Part shown: one piece after another, positions 1 to 9,953 of the stretch
How positions within the stretch are numbered: position 1 is the stretch's first letter
How the letters are laid out: each line of letters opens with the position of its first letter
Assembly: GCA_021323695.1 (NCBI GenBank)
Contig: JAJPKN010000030.1
Span: forward strand, 22,959 to 86,958
Direction of reading: 5' to 3'
DNA length: 64,000 nt
From: Actinomycetota bacterium
GTDB lineage: Bacteria; Actinomycetota; Acidimicrobiia; Acidimicrobiales; Palsa-688
Position numbers and translations under genes: made by a program
The notes under the pieces: model-generated
Database searches by the model: none
What the model saw: the letters and a program-made list of their open reading frames with translations, nothing else
What the model was told of the DNA's origin: nothing

Positions 1-277
1 GTTGGCCGGCCGGCTCCGGGCCGCCGACGACGCCTTGGCGGACGCCATGCTCCTGGACGTGACCGGCCGCACCGCCAAGCGGCTCTTGGAGCTGGCTGGC
101 GGCTCGGACGAGTTCGTCCTGCCCATAACCCAAGAAGAGCTGGCTGGCTTGGTGGGCGCGTCCCGGGAACGGGTGAACAAAGCCCTGGCCGCGTTCTGCC
201 GCCTGGGCTGGGTCGAGCAGGCCGACCGCCGGTACCGGATCCTCAACCGGGAACGGTTGGAGCAGCGCGCCCGTTGA
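1..277 (+). CDS. Crp/Fnr-family regulator, C-terminal part
   Basis: The reading frame is open from the left edge, so this is only the 3' end of a gene. About 91 residues are visible. They form a long helix followed by a winged helix-turn-helix typical of the Crp C-terminal domain: TQEELAGLVGASRERVNKAL is the recognition region, and the wing ends in RYRILNRERLEQ. The cyclic-nucleotide-binding domain would lie outside the window. No ligand can be inferred. The gene converges on disA, leaving about 100 bases between them. Confidence 0.8.
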   Translation, partial: LAGRLRAADDALADAMLLDVTGRTAKRLLELAGGSDEFVLPITQEELAGLVGASRERVNKALAAFCRLGWVEQADRRYRILNRERLEQRAR

Positions 278-376
278 GCCTGAGCCTGGCCAACCACTTC
301 CTGGGCCCGCAGCACCTGGTGCCGGCCTCTACAGCCACAGCGGCGGGCGAGGGCCCAGCACGGCCGGGGCAGAGGC

Positions 377-1441
377 TCAGCCCAGGCGGTCCAAGATGCT
401 CGTCTCGGCCAGGCGGGCCAGCCCCTCTTTGACGAACCGGGCGCCGGTCGGCTCGATGCCCTCGACCTCGTCCAGGTCTTCTACGGTCGCCCGCAGGATC
501 TCCTGCAGGCCTCCGTAGCGGGAGACGATGTTGTTGGCCACCTGGCTGGGCAGGCGGGGGATCTTCGACAGCAGCCGGTAGCCATGGGGGTGCAGCGGCG
601 TCTCCAGGTCGCTGTTGGCCATCTGCAGCACGCTCGCCACCCGTTTCAGGTCGAGCAGGCTCTCGGTGGAAAGCTCGGCCAGGGCGTCCAATGCTTCGTC
701 CACGCCCCATTCGGCGCTGTTGGGCAAGTAGTCGCGCAGGACCTGGCGCCGCTCGTCGTCCACGTTGGCCAGCATCTCGTCCAGCTGGAGGCGCACCAGG
801 CGGCCGTCGGCACCCAGTTCGACGCTGTAGCCGTCGACCTCCTCCGCGATCCGCCGGACCATCTCGGTGCGTTGGAGGACGGTAACGACGTCCCTCATGG
901 TCACCATGTCCTCGACCTCCAGGGCAGACAGGGCGTTGGTGACGATGTCCAGGCGGTCGCGGTAGCGCTCCAGGGTCTGCAGCGCCTGGTTGGCCCGGCC
1001 GAGGAGCCGGGTGATGGGGGCGAGCTGGCGCTTGTGCGGCCCCCGGTAGACCGATATGACCGAGAGGTCCTCCGAGACGGTGATGACGGGCACGTCCAGA
1101 GAGCGGGCCACCCGCTCGGCCGTCCGGTGCCGGGTACCGGTCTCGGAGGTGGCCACCGGGCTGGGCACCAGGTGGACGTTGGCCCGGGCGATGCGGCTGG
1201 CGTCAGCGGCCAGGATGATAGCCCCGTCCATCTTGGCCAGCTCCGACAGCCGCTGGGGGGTGTACTCGGCGTCCAGCAGGAAGCCGCCGGAACAGATGGA
1301 GAGCACCTCGGGGCCGTCCCCGACCACGATGAGGGCGCCCAGGTTGGCTTGCAGGATCCGGTCAAGGCCCTCCCGCAGCGGGCCACCGGGGGCGGCGAGC
1401 GTAAGGGCCTCGATCATGGCCACGCTCAGGCGTTCTGGCAC
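377..1441 (-). CDS. disA: Diadenylate cyclase DisA, DNA integrity scanning protein
   Basis: Makes cyclic di-AMP from two ATP molecules and scans DNA for branched structures. The 354-residue length is normal. The N-terminal DAC domain has the catalytic DGA (about 72-74) and the RHRTAER motif (about 104-110). A helical spine follows, and a helix-hairpin-helix DNA-binding region lies near the C terminus (LDEVEGIEPTGARFVKEGL). The listed start is GTG; an ATG eight codons downstream (1417) is an alternative. The start lies inside the 3' end of radA (about 80 bases shared), so the two genes are very probably translationally coupled, as in the common actinobacterial radA-disA pair. Confidence 0.95.
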   Translation of the reverse strand: MPERLSVAMIEALTLAAPGGPLREGLDRILQANLGALIVVGDGPEVLSICSGGFLLDAEYTPQRLSELAKMDGAIILAADASRIARANVHLVPSPVATSETGTRHRTAERVARSLDVPVITVSEDLSVISVYRGPHKRQLAPITRLLGRANQALQTLERYRDRLDIVTNALSALEVEDMVTMRDVVTVLQRTEMVRRIAEEVDGYSVELGADGRLVRLQLDEMLANVDDERRQVLRDYLPNSAEWGVDEALDALAELSTESLLDLKRVASVLQMANSDLETPLHPHGYRLLSKIPRLPSQVANNIVSRYGGLQEILRATVEDLDEVEGIEPTGARFVKEGLARLAETSILDRLG

Positions 1442-2903
1442 CGGCTGATGTTAACTCATGGCGCGCCGGCTCATGAGCGGCGCTCGGCCGCTGGAGGGGC
1501 GCCGGCGGCCTCACCACGCAGCCCACTGCCTCGGCCAGTGCCGCGGCGTGCTGCAAGTGCAAGGAGGAGGGCCGGGGCGCCCCGCTCGGGCCGGCCCGCG
1601 GCTGGCAGTTGCGTTCGCTGGCGGTCGAAGCGGGGACCAGCGCGGAACGAAAGCCGAGCCTGGAAGCCTCCGTCAGCCTCCGGGTGAGGGCTGTCACCTG
1701 CCTGAGCTCCCCGCCCAGGCCCACCTCACCCAGGGCGACCATCTCGGGGGGCAGGGCGGTGCCGAAAAAAGACGAGGCCAGGGCCAAGCAGATGGCCAGG
1801 TCAGCCGCGGGCTCGTAGGCCCGGGCCCCGCCCGCGACCGAGACATAGATGTCGCGGTCGCTCACCCTCACCCCTGCCCGGCGGTCCAAGACGGCCACCA
1901 GCAGGGCTACCCGGTTGGGGTCGAGGCCAGTCACCGACCGGCGGGGCACCGCGGCGGCCCGGCCGACCAAGGCCTGCACCTCCACCAGCACCGGGCGGTG
2001 GCCTTCAAGCGTGACCGTGACCGCCGAGCCAGGTGCCCCCTTGAGCCGGTCGCCGAGGAACAGGGCGCTTGGGTCAGCGACGCTGGACAGGCCGTGCTCC
2101 CCCATCTCGAACAAGCCAGTCTCCCCGGTAGGGCCGAAGCGGTGCTTGACCGCCCGCAGCGCCCTCAGGGCCAGGTACCGGTCCCCCTCGAAGGTGAGGA
2201 CGGTGTCCACCAGGTGCTCCAGCACCCGGGGGCCGGCCAAGGCACCCTCCTTGTTCACATGCCCCACCAGGACCAGGGCCGTCCCCCTGGCCTTGGCCAG
2301 GCCCACCAGGGCCTGGGCACAGCCGCGTACCTGGGCCAGCGACCCCGGTGGGGAGCTGATGGCCGGGTCGCTCACAGCCTGCACCGAGTCCACCACGACG
2401 ACGTCGGGAGCCAGGTTGCAAATGGCTTCTTCGACTGCGGGCAGCACGGTGGCCTCCAGCACGAAGACGCCGGCGACATCGGCCCCTAGCCGCTGCGCCC
2501 GCCTGCGCACCTGGTGGGCTGCCTCCTCGGCGGCCACCAGTAGGCACTTGCTACCCGAGGAGGCCAGGGCCGCCATGGCCTGGAGGAGCAGCGTTGACTT
2601 CCCCGTGCCCGGCTCTCCTCCGATGAGGGTGGCAGAACCGGGCAGGAGGCCGCCGCCCAGTACCCGGTCGAGCTCGCCGATACCCGTCGGCCGCGGGCAA
2701 GCGGCGCTGGCGCTCACGTCCTGTAGGGCGACGGCCTGGGTGGAGCTGGCAGCCCGGCGCCCGCCCTGCCGGTTGGCATCGGGGCTGCCGGCCGGCACCT
2801 CGACCAGGGTGTTCCATTGGGCGCAGGAGCCGCAGCGGCCCGACCAACGCGCTTGGAGGACGCCGCAGCTCTGGCACCGGTACGCGCTGCGTTGCTGGCC
2901 CAC
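1362..2903 (-). CDS. radA: DNA repair protein RadA
   Basis: RecA-like ATPase that helps process recombination intermediates. The order of domains is an N-terminal four-Cys zinc finger (C10, C13, C24, C27), a Walker A motif GEPGTGKST (96-104), a Walker B region near VVVVDSVQ (168-175), a RadA-specific motif KHRFG (253-257), and a C-terminal Lon-protease-like domain. The usual form of the RadA motif is KNRFG, so Asn is replaced by His here. The protein has 513 residues, longer than the usual ~460-480, because the C terminus runs about 80 bases into disA. Lies downstream of the lipoprotein gene and in the same orientation. Confidence 0.95.
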   Translation of the reverse strand: MGQQRSAYRCQSCGVLQARWSGRCGSCAQWNTLVEVPAGSPDANRQGGRRAASSTQAVALQDVSASAACPRPTGIGELDRVLGGGLLPGSATLIGGEPGTGKSTLLLQAMAALASSGSKCLLVAAEEAAHQVRRRAQRLGADVAGVFVLEATVLPAVEEAICNLAPDVVVVDSVQAVSDPAISSPPGSLAQVRGCAQALVGLAKARGTALVLVGHVNKEGALAGPRVLEHLVDTVLTFEGDRYLALRALRAVKHRFGPTGETGLFEMGEHGLSSVADPSALFLGDRLKGAPGSAVTVTLEGHRPVLVEVQALVGRAAAVPRRSVTGLDPNRVALLVAVLDRRAGVRVSDRDIYVSVAGGARAYEPAADLAICLALASSFFGTALPPEMVALGEVGLGGELRQVTALTRRLTEASRLGFRSALVPASTASERNCQPRAGPSGAPRPSSLHLQHAAALAEAVGCVVRPPAPLQRPSAAHEPARHELTSAGARTPERGHDRGPYARRPRWPAAGGP

Positions 2904-2976
2904 GAGCCGGCCAGGTTAGGCCGGGCCAATGACGGTTACGGGCCGTGGCGACGGGGCACCGGCAGGTGGCGCCGAC

Positions 2977-3822
2977 CTAGCCCCTCCGTCGCCCGCCCGC
3001 CTTGGCCCGGGGCCTCCCCGCCCCTGGGGCCCGGCCTGGGGGACGATGCCGGCGCCACAACAGGTAGGTAGGGGTGGCCAGCACCAACCCGGCCGCAGCG
3101 GCCAAGGCGATGGCCAGCTGCTCGAGGGCCGCGGTGTGCACCAGCCGGCTGGAAGCGCTGATGACCGAGGCACGGCCGAGATCCGGCTGCCAGACGAGCA
3201 GGCTCTCCCGGTCGGCCTTGGCCTGCTCCCAGGCCGCGTCGGTGGGCCCAGCCGTCCCTGGCAGGAGGACCTCGAAGCGAAAGGCGAGCTCCCGAGCGGG
3301 GCGCGGCCCCACCAGGCGAGCCACTTCCCCGGGGGGCAGCCCCAGGGCGTAGCCCACCCGGGCGGCCAGGTCGGGGTCGCCGAAACAGGACAGCCCGCAG
3401 CGCAGGTCCACCAGGCCAGTGGCCACGTAACGGTCGACCAGCCAGCCCTTGTGCCCGACCACCGCCAAGCGGAACGGACGGTGGCCCTCGGGGCCGCTAC
3501 CGGCCAGGTCCGCCACCAAGGCGGGCACTTGCGACAGACGGGAGAAGCGGTGGCTGGCCCGGACCACCTCGGACCCGTGCGGCCCGGGGAGGGGACCTGT
3601 CACCGACCATCCAGCTTGGCGCAGGTCAGTGGTGGGCAACCCGGCCCGAAGGTCTTCCACCTGGCTGGCGGTGCCCCGGGGGAGGCTGACCGTGAGGGTC
3701 ACCGACCCACCACCAAGGGCCGCCACGTCTACCCTGACGACGACGCTGGCCCCACAGGCAGCCAGCAACAGGCCGCCTGTGGCTACTGCCATCGCCAGCC
3801 CGAAGCTGGCACCAGGCCTCAA
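2977..3822 (-). CDS. Lipoprotein with C-terminal membrane segment (LppM/DUF3153-like architecture)
   Basis: 281 residues. The first 23 form a lipoprotein signal peptide with lipobox LAAC, so Cys23 would be lipidated after cleavage. A beta-rich extracellular domain follows, beginning with strands such as SVVVRVDVAALGGGSVTLTVSL. One transmembrane helix (about 233-256) and a basic RRHRPPGR tail complete it. This layout resembles actinobacterial LppM/DUF3153 proteins, but the match is on architecture, not clear sequence motifs. It sits between clpC and radA in one minus-strand run, 23 bases after clpC and 73 before radA. Function unknown. Confidence 0.7.
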   Translation of the reverse strand: MRPGASFGLAMAVATGGLLLAACGASVVVRVDVAALGGGSVTLTVSLPRGTASQVEDLRAGLPTTDLRQAGWSVTGPLPGPHGSEVVRASHRFSRLSQVPALVADLAGSGPEGHRPFRLAVVGHKGWLVDRYVATGLVDLRCGLSCFGDPDLAARVGYALGLPPGEVARLVGPRPARELAFRFEVLLPGTAGPTDAAWEQAKADRESLLVWQPDLGRASVISASSRLVHTAALEQLAIALAAAAGLVLATPTYLLWRRHRPPGRAPGAGRPRAKAGGRRRG

Positions 3823-3845
3823 CTAGCCGAGCCCGCCGAGCGGTG

Positions 3846-6341
3846 CTAGTCGCTGCTGCCGGCCCCGGCCATCTCGACCGGGGGCGGCTCGAAGTGCTCC
3901 ATGGCCCGGAAGGTGACCTCGCCGTTCTCGGCGTCCACGATCACCGTGTCCCCGGCTCGGAACTCCTTCCACAGGATCTTCTCGCTGAGCGGGTCCTCGA
4001 CCAGGCGCTGCAGCGCACGCCGCAGCGGCCGGGCACCCATCATCGAGTCGTAGCCCTTCTCCACGATCAGGTACTTGGCGGCTCGGGTCAGCTCCACCCC
4101 GATGCCTTGGGCCTCGAGCTGGGCCCGCACGCGGGCGGTCATGAGGTCGATGATCTCGGTGACCTCGTCCTTGGTCAGCTCGTGGAACACGATGACGTCG
4201 TCGATGCGGTTCAAGAACTCGGGACGGAAGTGCTGCTTGAGGGCCTCGTGGACCTTGGCCTTCATCTTCTCGTAGGTGACCGCCGAGTCGGCTTTGGCAA
4301 AACCGACCTGAGCCTTGCGCAGGTCAGCCGTGCCCAGGTTGGAGGTCATGATTATGACCGTGTTCTTGAAGTCCACGGTCCGGCCCTGGGCATCGGTCAG
4401 CCGCCCGTCCTCCAGGATCTGGAGCAAAGCGTTGAAGACGTCAGGGTGGGCCTTTTCGATCTCGTCGAACAGCACCACGGAGAACGGCTTGCGGCGGACC
4501 GCCTCGGTCAGCTGGCCTCCCTCTTCGTAGCCCACGTAGCCCGGAGGCGAGCCCACCAGCCGGCTCACCGTGTGCTTTTCCATGTACTCGGACATGTCCA
4601 GCTGGACCAGCGCGGACTCGTCCCCGAAGAGGAACTCCGCCAACGCCTTGGCCGTCTCGGTCTTGCCCACACCCGAGGGGCCGAGGAATATGAACGACCC
4701 GCTGGGCCGCTTGGGGACCTTCAGGCCCGCCCGGGTCCGCCTGATGGCCTGGGAAACGGCCTTCAGGGCGTCGTCTTGGCCGATGATCCTCTTGTGGAGC
4801 TCGTCTTCCATGCGCAAGAGCTTGGAGGTCTCTTCTTCGGTCAGCTTGTAGACGGGGATGCCTGTCCAGTTGGCCAGCACCTCGGCAATGACCTCCTCGT
4901 CGACCACGTCAAAGAGGTCCACACCCTCCGCCCGCCACTCTTGCTCCTTGGCCGCCTTGCGCTGCAACAGCTCCTCTTCCTTCTCGCGCAGCCGCTTGGC
5001 CTGCTCGAAGTTCTGCCGCTCGATGGCGATCTCCTTGTCCTTCCTCGTCTTGGCGATCTCCTCCTCGATGGCCTTGTAGTCCGGGGGAGTTGACATCCGC
5101 CGGATGCGCAGGCGGCTGCCCGCCTCGTCGATGAGGTCGATCGCCTTGTCCGGCAGGTAGCGGTCAGCGATGTAACGGTCGGCCAGGTTGGCCGCGGTCA
5201 CCACCGCCTGGTCGGTGATCGTCACCCCGTGGTGAGCCTCGTAGCGGTCCCGCAGGCCCTTCAGGATCTCTATCGTGTGGGCCAGCGACGGCTCCTCGAC
5301 CTTGATGGGCTGGAAACGCCGTTCGAGGGCAGCGTCCTTTTCCAGGTGCTTGCGGTACTCGTCGAGGGTCGTCGCACCGATGGTCTGCAGCTCACCCCGG
5401 GCCAGCATCGGCTTCAGGATGGAAGCCGCGTCGATGGCCCCCTCGGCGGCCCCCGCGCCAACCAGGGTGTGCAGCTCGTCGATGAACAAGATGATGTCGC
5501 CGCGGGTCCGGATCTCCTTCAGGACCTTCTTCAGCCGTTCCTCGAAGTCGCCCCGGTAGCGGGAACCCGCCACCAAAGCACCCAGGTCCAGGGTGTACAG
5601 CTGCTTCCCGCGCAGCGTCTCGGGGACCTCACCGGCCACGATGCGCTGGGAGAGCCCCTCTACTATGGCCGTCTTGCCCACCCCGGGCTCCCCGATCAGC
5701 ACCGGGTTGTTCTTGGTCCGGCGGGGCAGGACCTGCATGACCCGCTCGATCTCGCGCTCGCGCCCGATCACCGGGTCCAACTTGCGCTCACGAGCCAACT
5801 GGGTGAGGTTGCGGCCGAACTGGTCCAGCACCGGGCTGCCCGCCGGCACGTCCGGCCCCGCGCTCGGGGCCGTCCCCGCGGTTGCCTTCTCTGGCCCGGG
5901 GGACTGGTAGCCCGACAGCAGCTGGATCACCTGCTGGCGCACCCGGCCCAGGTCCGCGCCCAGGCTCACGAGCACCTGGGCAGCCACGCCCTCGCCCTCG
6001 CGCACCAAGCCGAGGAGCATGTGCTCGGTGCCGATGTAGTTGTGGCCCAGCTGGAGAGCCTCCCGCAAGGAGAGCTCGAGCACCTTCTTGGCCCTCGGGG
6101 TGAACGGCGGGGAACCGGTGCTGGCCGACCCCGCTGGCCCGATTGTCTCCTCGACTTTTTCCCGCACGGCTTCGAGGCTGATGCCGAGTGATTCAAGCGC
6201 CTTGGCCGCCACGCCCTCGCCCTCGTGGATGAGCCCGAGGAGGATGTGCTCGGTCCCGATGAAGTTGTGGTTGAGCATCCGCGCCTCTTCTTGGGCCAGC
6301 ACCAAGACCCTTCGGGCCCGGTCAGTGAAGCGCTCAAACAA
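3846..6341 (-). CDS. clpC: ATP-dependent Clp protease ATPase subunit ClpC
   Basis: AAA+ unfoldase that feeds substrates to ClpP. 831 residues, the normal length. Two Clp-N repeats (about 1-145, each with [14 protein letters not shown]) are followed by the first AAA module with Walker A GEPGVGKT (217-224) and Walker [13 protein letters not shown]-type coiled segment around [19 protein letters not shown] comes next. The second AAA module has GPSGVGKTE and [15 protein letters not shown]. The short acidic tail ends in GSSD. It is the first gene of a minus-strand run (clpC, lipoprotein, radA, disA). The 267-base region upstream is shared with the divergent polyprenyl synthase gene. Confidence 0.97.
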   Translation of the reverse strand: MFERFTDRARRVLVLAQEEARMLNHNFIGTEHILLGLIHEGEGVAAKALESLGISLEAVREKVEETIGPAGSASTGSPPFTPRAKKVLELSLREALQLGHNYIGTEHMLLGLVREGEGVAAQVLVSLGADLGRVRQQVIQLLSGYQSPGPEKATAGTAPSAGPDVPAGSPVLDQFGRNLTQLARERKLDPVIGREREIERVMQVLPRRTKNNPVLIGEPGVGKTAIVEGLSQRIVAGEVPETLRGKQLYTLDLGALVAGSRYRGDFEERLKKVLKEIRTRGDIILFIDELHTLVGAGAAEGAIDAASILKPMLARGELQTIGATTLDEYRKHLEKDAALERRFQPIKVEEPSLAHTIEILKGLRDRYEAHHGVTITDQAVVTAANLADRYIADRYLPDKAIDLIDEAGSRLRIRRMSTPPDYKAIEEEIAKTRKDKEIAIERQNFEQAKRLREKEEELLQRKAAKEQEWRAEGVDLFDVVDEEVIAEVLANWTGIPVYKLTEEETSKLLRMEDELHKRIIGQDDALKAVSQAIRRTRAGLKVPKRPSGSFIFLGPSGVGKTETAKALAEFLFGDESALVQLDMSEYMEKHTVSRLVGSPPGYVGYEEGGQLTEAVRRKPFSVVLFDEIEKAHPDVFNALLQILEDGRLTDAQGRTVDFKNTVIIMTSNLGTADLRKAQVGFAKADSAVTYEKMKAKVHEALKQHFRPEFLNRIDDVIVFHELTKDEVTEIIDLMTARVRAQLEAQGIGVELTRAAKYLIVEKGYDSMMGARPLRRALQRLVEDPLSEKILWKEFRAGDTVIVDAENGEVTFRAMEHFEPPPVEMAGAGSSD

Positions 6342-6608
6342 GGCTGGTTGCCTCCTCGGTGGCCAGGGGCTTGGTAGCCAGGGGTGTGACGAGCAACGCC
6401 ATGGCGGTGCAGCACACCGCCCGCTCAGCGTTGCCTCGGCTCCCCGTGCAAGTCATCTGTGCCCTTTCTTTCGGCTCTCTGCAGCTCCAGTGTACCTGTC
6501 GCACCCAACTTCAGCTCAGCAGCGGGACCGGCGGCCGGGCCCGGCGGCCGGACGTGAGGTCCTCCCCACGGTTCGTGCTCGGGTGCCTCGCTGGCGTATC
6601 GTCAAGTA
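6342..6608. promoter_or_regulatory. Divergent intergenic region, clpC / polyprenyl synthase
   Basis: 267 bases without a convincing gene. It must carry promoters for clpC (minus) and the polyprenyl synthase (plus). On the minus strand, 6488-6498 reads CAGGTACACTG, containing a TACACT -10-like hexamer. The same 11 bases occur upstream of infA (21103-21113). I see no good -35 box for either and no recognisable ClgR or HspR operator. Confidence 0.35.
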
Positions 6609-7661
6609 GTGAACGTCTGGGAGCTGTTCCACCTTCCCGCCTTGGACTACCAGCTGACCAAGGTGGAGGTCGGGCTGCGGGAAGCGGTCGAGTCGCCCGA
6701 GCCCTTCTTGTCCCAGGTGGCAGGGCACCTGGTCGATGCGGGGGGCAAGCGCCTTCGCCCCGCGCTGCTCCTGGCGGCCGCCTCGACCTGCAGGCCAGCG
6801 ATGAGCGCCCCCTCCCCCGACGTGGAGGAGGACCTCGTCCTCGGGGCCATTTCCGTCGAGCTGGTCCACATGGGGTCGCTGTACCACGACGACGTGATAG
6901 ACGAAGCTTCTTCGCGCCGGGGCGTGGAGAGCGCCAATGCTCGGTGGGGCAACCTCGTCGCCGTGCTGGCCGGGGACTTCCTCCTGGCCCGCGCTTCGGA
7001 GATTGCCGCCGGGCTGGGGACCGAGGTGGTGCGGGTGCTGGCCCGGACCATAGGCAAGCTCTGCCAGGGCGAGATGAGCCAGCTCCGTTACGCCTACACC
7101 ATGGCCCGGCCCGAGAGCGCCTACCTCGAAGCCATCTCGGCCAAGACCGCCTCTTTGCTCTCCGCCTCCGCCCGCATCGGCGCCTTGGTGGCCGGGGCCT
7201 CGCCCGCCGAGGTCGAAGCCCTGTCCCGCTTCGGCCATGCCTTCGGGATGGCCTTCCAGATCTGGGACGACGTGCGCGACCTGCTTTGCACCGAAGAAGA
7301 GCTGGGCAAGCCGGCTGGCCATGACATGCTCGAGGGCACCTACACGTTGCCCGTGATCAGGGCCCTGGCCGACCCTACGACCGGCCCGGAGCTGGCTGCT
7401 CTCCTAGGAGGGCCGTTGGAGCTGCCCGAGCTGGCCAAGGCACGCGACCTGGTCCTGTCCACCGGCGCGGTGGGCAGCTCCATCACCGAGGGCCGGCGCT
7501 GGGCAGACCTGGCGGCCGAGGCACTGGCGGTGCCCATGGCCGGGCCCCTCAGCACCGACGGCGCGCCGGCACGGGCCTTCGGAGGGGACTCCCAGGTGAG
7601 AGAGACCCTGGCCGGCCTGGCCCACCGGCTGCTGGACGACCTCGCCGTGCGGGCCGGCTGA
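6609..7661 (+). CDS. Polyprenyl diphosphate synthase
   Basis: Trans-prenyltransferase that lengthens allylic diphosphates with isopentenyl diphosphate, probably for the menaquinone side chain. 350 residues. Shows GGKRLRPALLL (45-55), the first Asp-rich motif DDVID (94-98) and the second DDVRD (220-224). The first motif has the DDxxD spacing of long-chain synthases. Product length cannot be read from sequence alone. The start is GTG; no earlier in-frame start fits better. In other actinobacteria a GrcC/HepT-like enzyme of this family serves menaquinone synthesis, but it normally lies next to men genes, which are absent here. Confidence 0.9.
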   Translation: MNVWELFHLPALDYQLTKVEVGLREAVESPEPFLSQVAGHLVDAGGKRLRPALLLAAASTCRPAMSAPSPDVEEDLVLGAISVELVHMGSLYHDDVIDEASSRRGVESANARWGNLVAVLAGDFLLARASEIAAGLGTEVVRVLARTIGKLCQGEMSQLRYAYTMARPESAYLEAISAKTASLLSASARIGALVAGASPAEVEALSRFGHAFGMAFQIWDDVRDLLCTEEELGKPAGHDMLEGTYTLPVIRALADPTTGPELAALLGGPLELPELAKARDLVLSTGAVGSSITEGRRWADLAAEALAVPMAGPLSTDGAPARAFGGDSQVRETLAGLAHRLLDDLAVRAG

Positions 7662-7739
7662 CGGGCGGCCCGGCTGGCGGGCGGCCCGGGGGTTACCAGG
7701 AAGGGCCCGGCCAAGCCCGGGGCGCCGGGGCGGGAGCCC

Positions 7740-7777
7740 AGGTGCCGGGGGCTGGGCTCAGGTGCCGGGGGCTGGGC
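7740..7777. repeat. 19-bp tandem repeat at the 3' end of lysS
   Basis: Two copies of GGTGCCGGGGGCTGGGC(T/G)CA stand head to tail. The right copy encodes the last residues of LysS (PAPGT); the left copy lies just past its stop codon. It occupies part of the 96-base space between the convergent polyprenyl synthase and lysS genes. Slippage here would alter only the LysS tail. Confidence 0.7.
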
Positions 7778-9170
7778 GCAGGGTGGGGAAGGCGATGACG
7801 TCGCGTATCGCCTCGGCCCCGGTCAGCAGCATGACCAGGCGGTCGACGCCCACCCCCAACCCGCCCGTCGGGGGCAGGCCGTACTCGAGCGCCCGGAGGA
7901 AGTCCTCGTCCAGGGGCATCGCCTCTTCGTCGCCTCCGGCTCGCGCCCGGGCCTGAGCCTCGAAGTTGGCCCGTTGCTCGTCCGGGTCGGTGAGCTCGGA
8001 GAACGCGTTAGCCAGCTCCCGGCCAGCAACCACAGCCTCGAAGCGCTCCACCAGCCCTGGGCACCGGCGGTGGTCGCGGGCCAAGGGCGACACCTCCTTG
8101 GGGTAGTCCATCACGAACACCGGGCCCCACAAGCTGGGCTCGGTCGTCTTCTCGTACACCTCCAGCACCACCTTGCCCGGGCCCCAGGCGGCTTGCACTG
8201 GCACCCCCAAAGCTGCCGCCCGGCGGCGCAGCTCGTCGGCCCCCATCTGGAGGCTCAGCTCGTGGCCAGTGCGCTCGGCCACCAGCTCCAGCAAGGTGGC
8301 CCTCCGCCAGGGCGGGGTGAGGTCAAGGGGCCGGCCGCCGTAGGTCAGCTCCGTCCGGCCGGCCACCTGGCGAGCCACGTGGGCGACCATCTGCTCGGTC
8401 AGTTCCATCATGTCGTGGTAGTCCGCGTAAGCCTGGTAGAGCTCGAGCATCGTGAACTCGGGGTTGTGCCGGGGGGACAGGCCCTCGTTGCGGAACACGC
8501 GGCCTATTTCGAAAACACGCTCCAACCCGCCGACGACCAGGCGCTTCAGGTACAGCTCCAGGGCGATGCGCAAGTACAAGTCGGTGCCCAAGGCGTTGTG
8601 GTGGGTCACGAACGGCTTGGCCGTAGCGCCTCCGGGCACCGGGTGGAACACCGGGGTCTCCACCTCGACAAAGCCCCGGTCCTCCAAGAACCGCCTCAGT
8701 ACCGACACGGCCCGGCTGCGCACCAAGATGGCTTGGCGGGAGCCCTCGTTGGCCCACATGTCCACGTAACGCTGCCGGTAGCGGGTGTCGACATCGGCGA
8801 CGCCCCGCCATTTGTCCCCGAAGCTGTGCCGGGCCTCGGCCAGCAGTTGCCAGCTGCGGACCTGCACCGACAGCTCCCCGGTACGGGTGCGGACCACCTC
8901 GCCAGTGGCGCCCACCCAGTCCCCCAGGGAGATCTTGTTGAAGGCGTCGAAGCGGTCGGTCCAGCCGGCCCCGGCAAAGAGCTGGACCGAGCCGGTCCAG
9001 TCGGTGAGGGTGGCGAAGGTCAGTTTGCCCATCTCCCGCCGCAGCATGACCCGTCCCGCCACCGTGACCACCTGGCCCGAGCCAGAGCCCGCCGCCAAGT
9101 CGAGGTACCCCTCCTGCAGCTGTGCGGCCGAAGCAGTTTTGTCGAAACGGTAAGGAGGGGTGTCAGCCAT
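7758..9170 (-). CDS. lysS: Lysyl-tRNA synthetase, class II
   Basis: Charges tRNA-Lys. 470 residues from the ATG at 9170, chosen because the longer frame begins inside coaX with a non-homologous stretch, whereas MADTPPYRF leads directly into the OB-fold anticodon-binding domain. Class II motif 2 is seen as [20 protein letters not shown] and motif 3 as [13 protein letters not shown] near the C terminus. The start overlaps the end of coaX by 8 bases, so lysS is the last gene of the fol-pan-coaX operon. The mycobacterial lysS lies in the same neighbourhood. Confidence 0.95.
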   Translation of the reverse strand: MADTPPYRFDKTASAAQLQEGYLDLAAGSGSGQVVTVAGRVMLRREMGKLTFATLTDWTGSVQLFAGAGWTDRFDAFNKISLGDWVGATGEVVRTRTGELSVQVRSWQLLAEARHSFGDKWRGVADVDTRYRQRYVDMWANEGSRQAILVRSRAVSVLRRFLEDRGFVEVETPVFHPVPGGATAKPFVTHHNALGTDLYLRIALELYLKRLVVGGLERVFEIGRVFRNEGLSPRHNPEFTMLELYQAYADYHDMMELTEQMVAHVARQVAGRTELTYGGRPLDLTPPWRRATLLELVAERTGHELSLQMGADELRRRAAALGVPVQAAWGPGKVVLEVYEKTTEPSLWGPVFVMDYPKEVSPLARDHRRCPGLVERFEAVVAGRELANAFSELTDPDEQRANFEAQARARAGGDEEAMPLDEDFLRALEYGLPPTGGLGVGVDRLVMLLTGAEAIRDVIAFPTLRPAPGT

Positions 9171-9951
9171 CGGAGAGGTTGAGGTTGTATATGCTGCGCA
9201 GCCCGTAGAGGGTGAGCCAGGGCTCATGGTGGTCTATGCAGGTGGCCGCGGGCAACAAGAAGGGAGCCAGGCCGCCGGTGGCAACCACCGTGGCCGGGCC
9301 TACCTCAGCCTCGAGCTTCTGGCAGACGCCGTCGACCAGGGCGCCAAAACCGTAGAACACCCCCGCTTGGAGCTGCTCCACGGTGTTCTTGCCCAAAATG
9401 TGCCGGGGGGCGGCGATCTCCACTTTCGGCAGCAGGGCGGCCCGGGTGGTCAGGGCGTTGAGGGAGACGTCCAGCCCGGGGAAAAGAAGGCCGCCTATGT
9501 ACTCTCCCCGTCCCGACACGACCTCGAAGTTGGTCGCCGTCCCGAAGTCCACCACGATCGTGGGGCCCCCGAAGCGCTCGAAGGCGGCCACCACGTCGGC
9601 GATGCGGTCCGCGCCCACCTCGCGGGGGTTGTCCACCAGGATGTTGACCCCGGTGCGGGTGCCGGGCCCGACCACCACCAAAGGGACGCCCAGGCGCTGG
9701 CTGGTCAGCTGGCGCAACGCCTCTTGCACGGGTGGCACGACGGAAGCAACGACTACCCCGCTCACCACCCCCAGGGTCAAGCCGTCCAGGGCCAGCAGCT
9801 GGGCCACCTGCAGGGCCAGCTCGTCCGCCGTGTACGCCGGCTGGGTGTTGACCCGCCAATGATAGGCCAGGTCCCCGGCTTGCCCACCCGGCCCGGTGCC
9901 GAACAACCCGACCACTACCTGGGTGTTGCCCACGTCGACGGCCATGAGCAT
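9163..9951 (-). CDS. coaX: Type III pantothenate kinase
   Basis: First step of coenzyme A synthesis: phosphorylates pantothenate. 262 residues, normal for CoaX. The N-terminal phosphate-binding loop reads MAVDVGNTQ. Other family motifs are [15 protein letters not shown] and [13 protein letters not shown], of the ASKHA fold. Starts two bases after the panC stop; a second ATG two codons downstream (9945) could also be used. Being next to panC puts synthesis and phosphorylation of pantothenate in one transcript. Confidence 0.95.
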   Translation of the reverse strand: MLMAVDVGNTQVVVGLFGTGPGGQAGDLAYHWRVNTQPAYTADELALQVAQLLALDGLTLGVVSGVVVASVVPPVQEALRQLTSQRLGVPLVVVGPGTRTGVNILVDNPREVGADRIADVVAAFERFGGPTIVVDFGTATNFEVVSGRGEYIGGLLFPGLDVSLNALTTRAALLPKVEIAAPRHILGKNTVEQLQAGVFYGFGALVDGVCQKLEAEVGPATVVATGGLAPFLLPAATCIDHHEPWLTLYGLRSIYNLNLSDG

Positions 9952-9953
9952 GC

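Noticed and set aside
584..1687. Long plus-strand frame opposite disA and radA
   Set aside because: Composed of His/Gly/Arg/Val-rich sequence typical of antisense reading in GC-rich genes; the minus strand gives clear DisA and RadA.
4000..5093. Plus-strand frame of over 400 residues opposite clpC
   Set aside because: Leu/His/Gly-rich shadow with no domain; ClpC on the other strand is certain.
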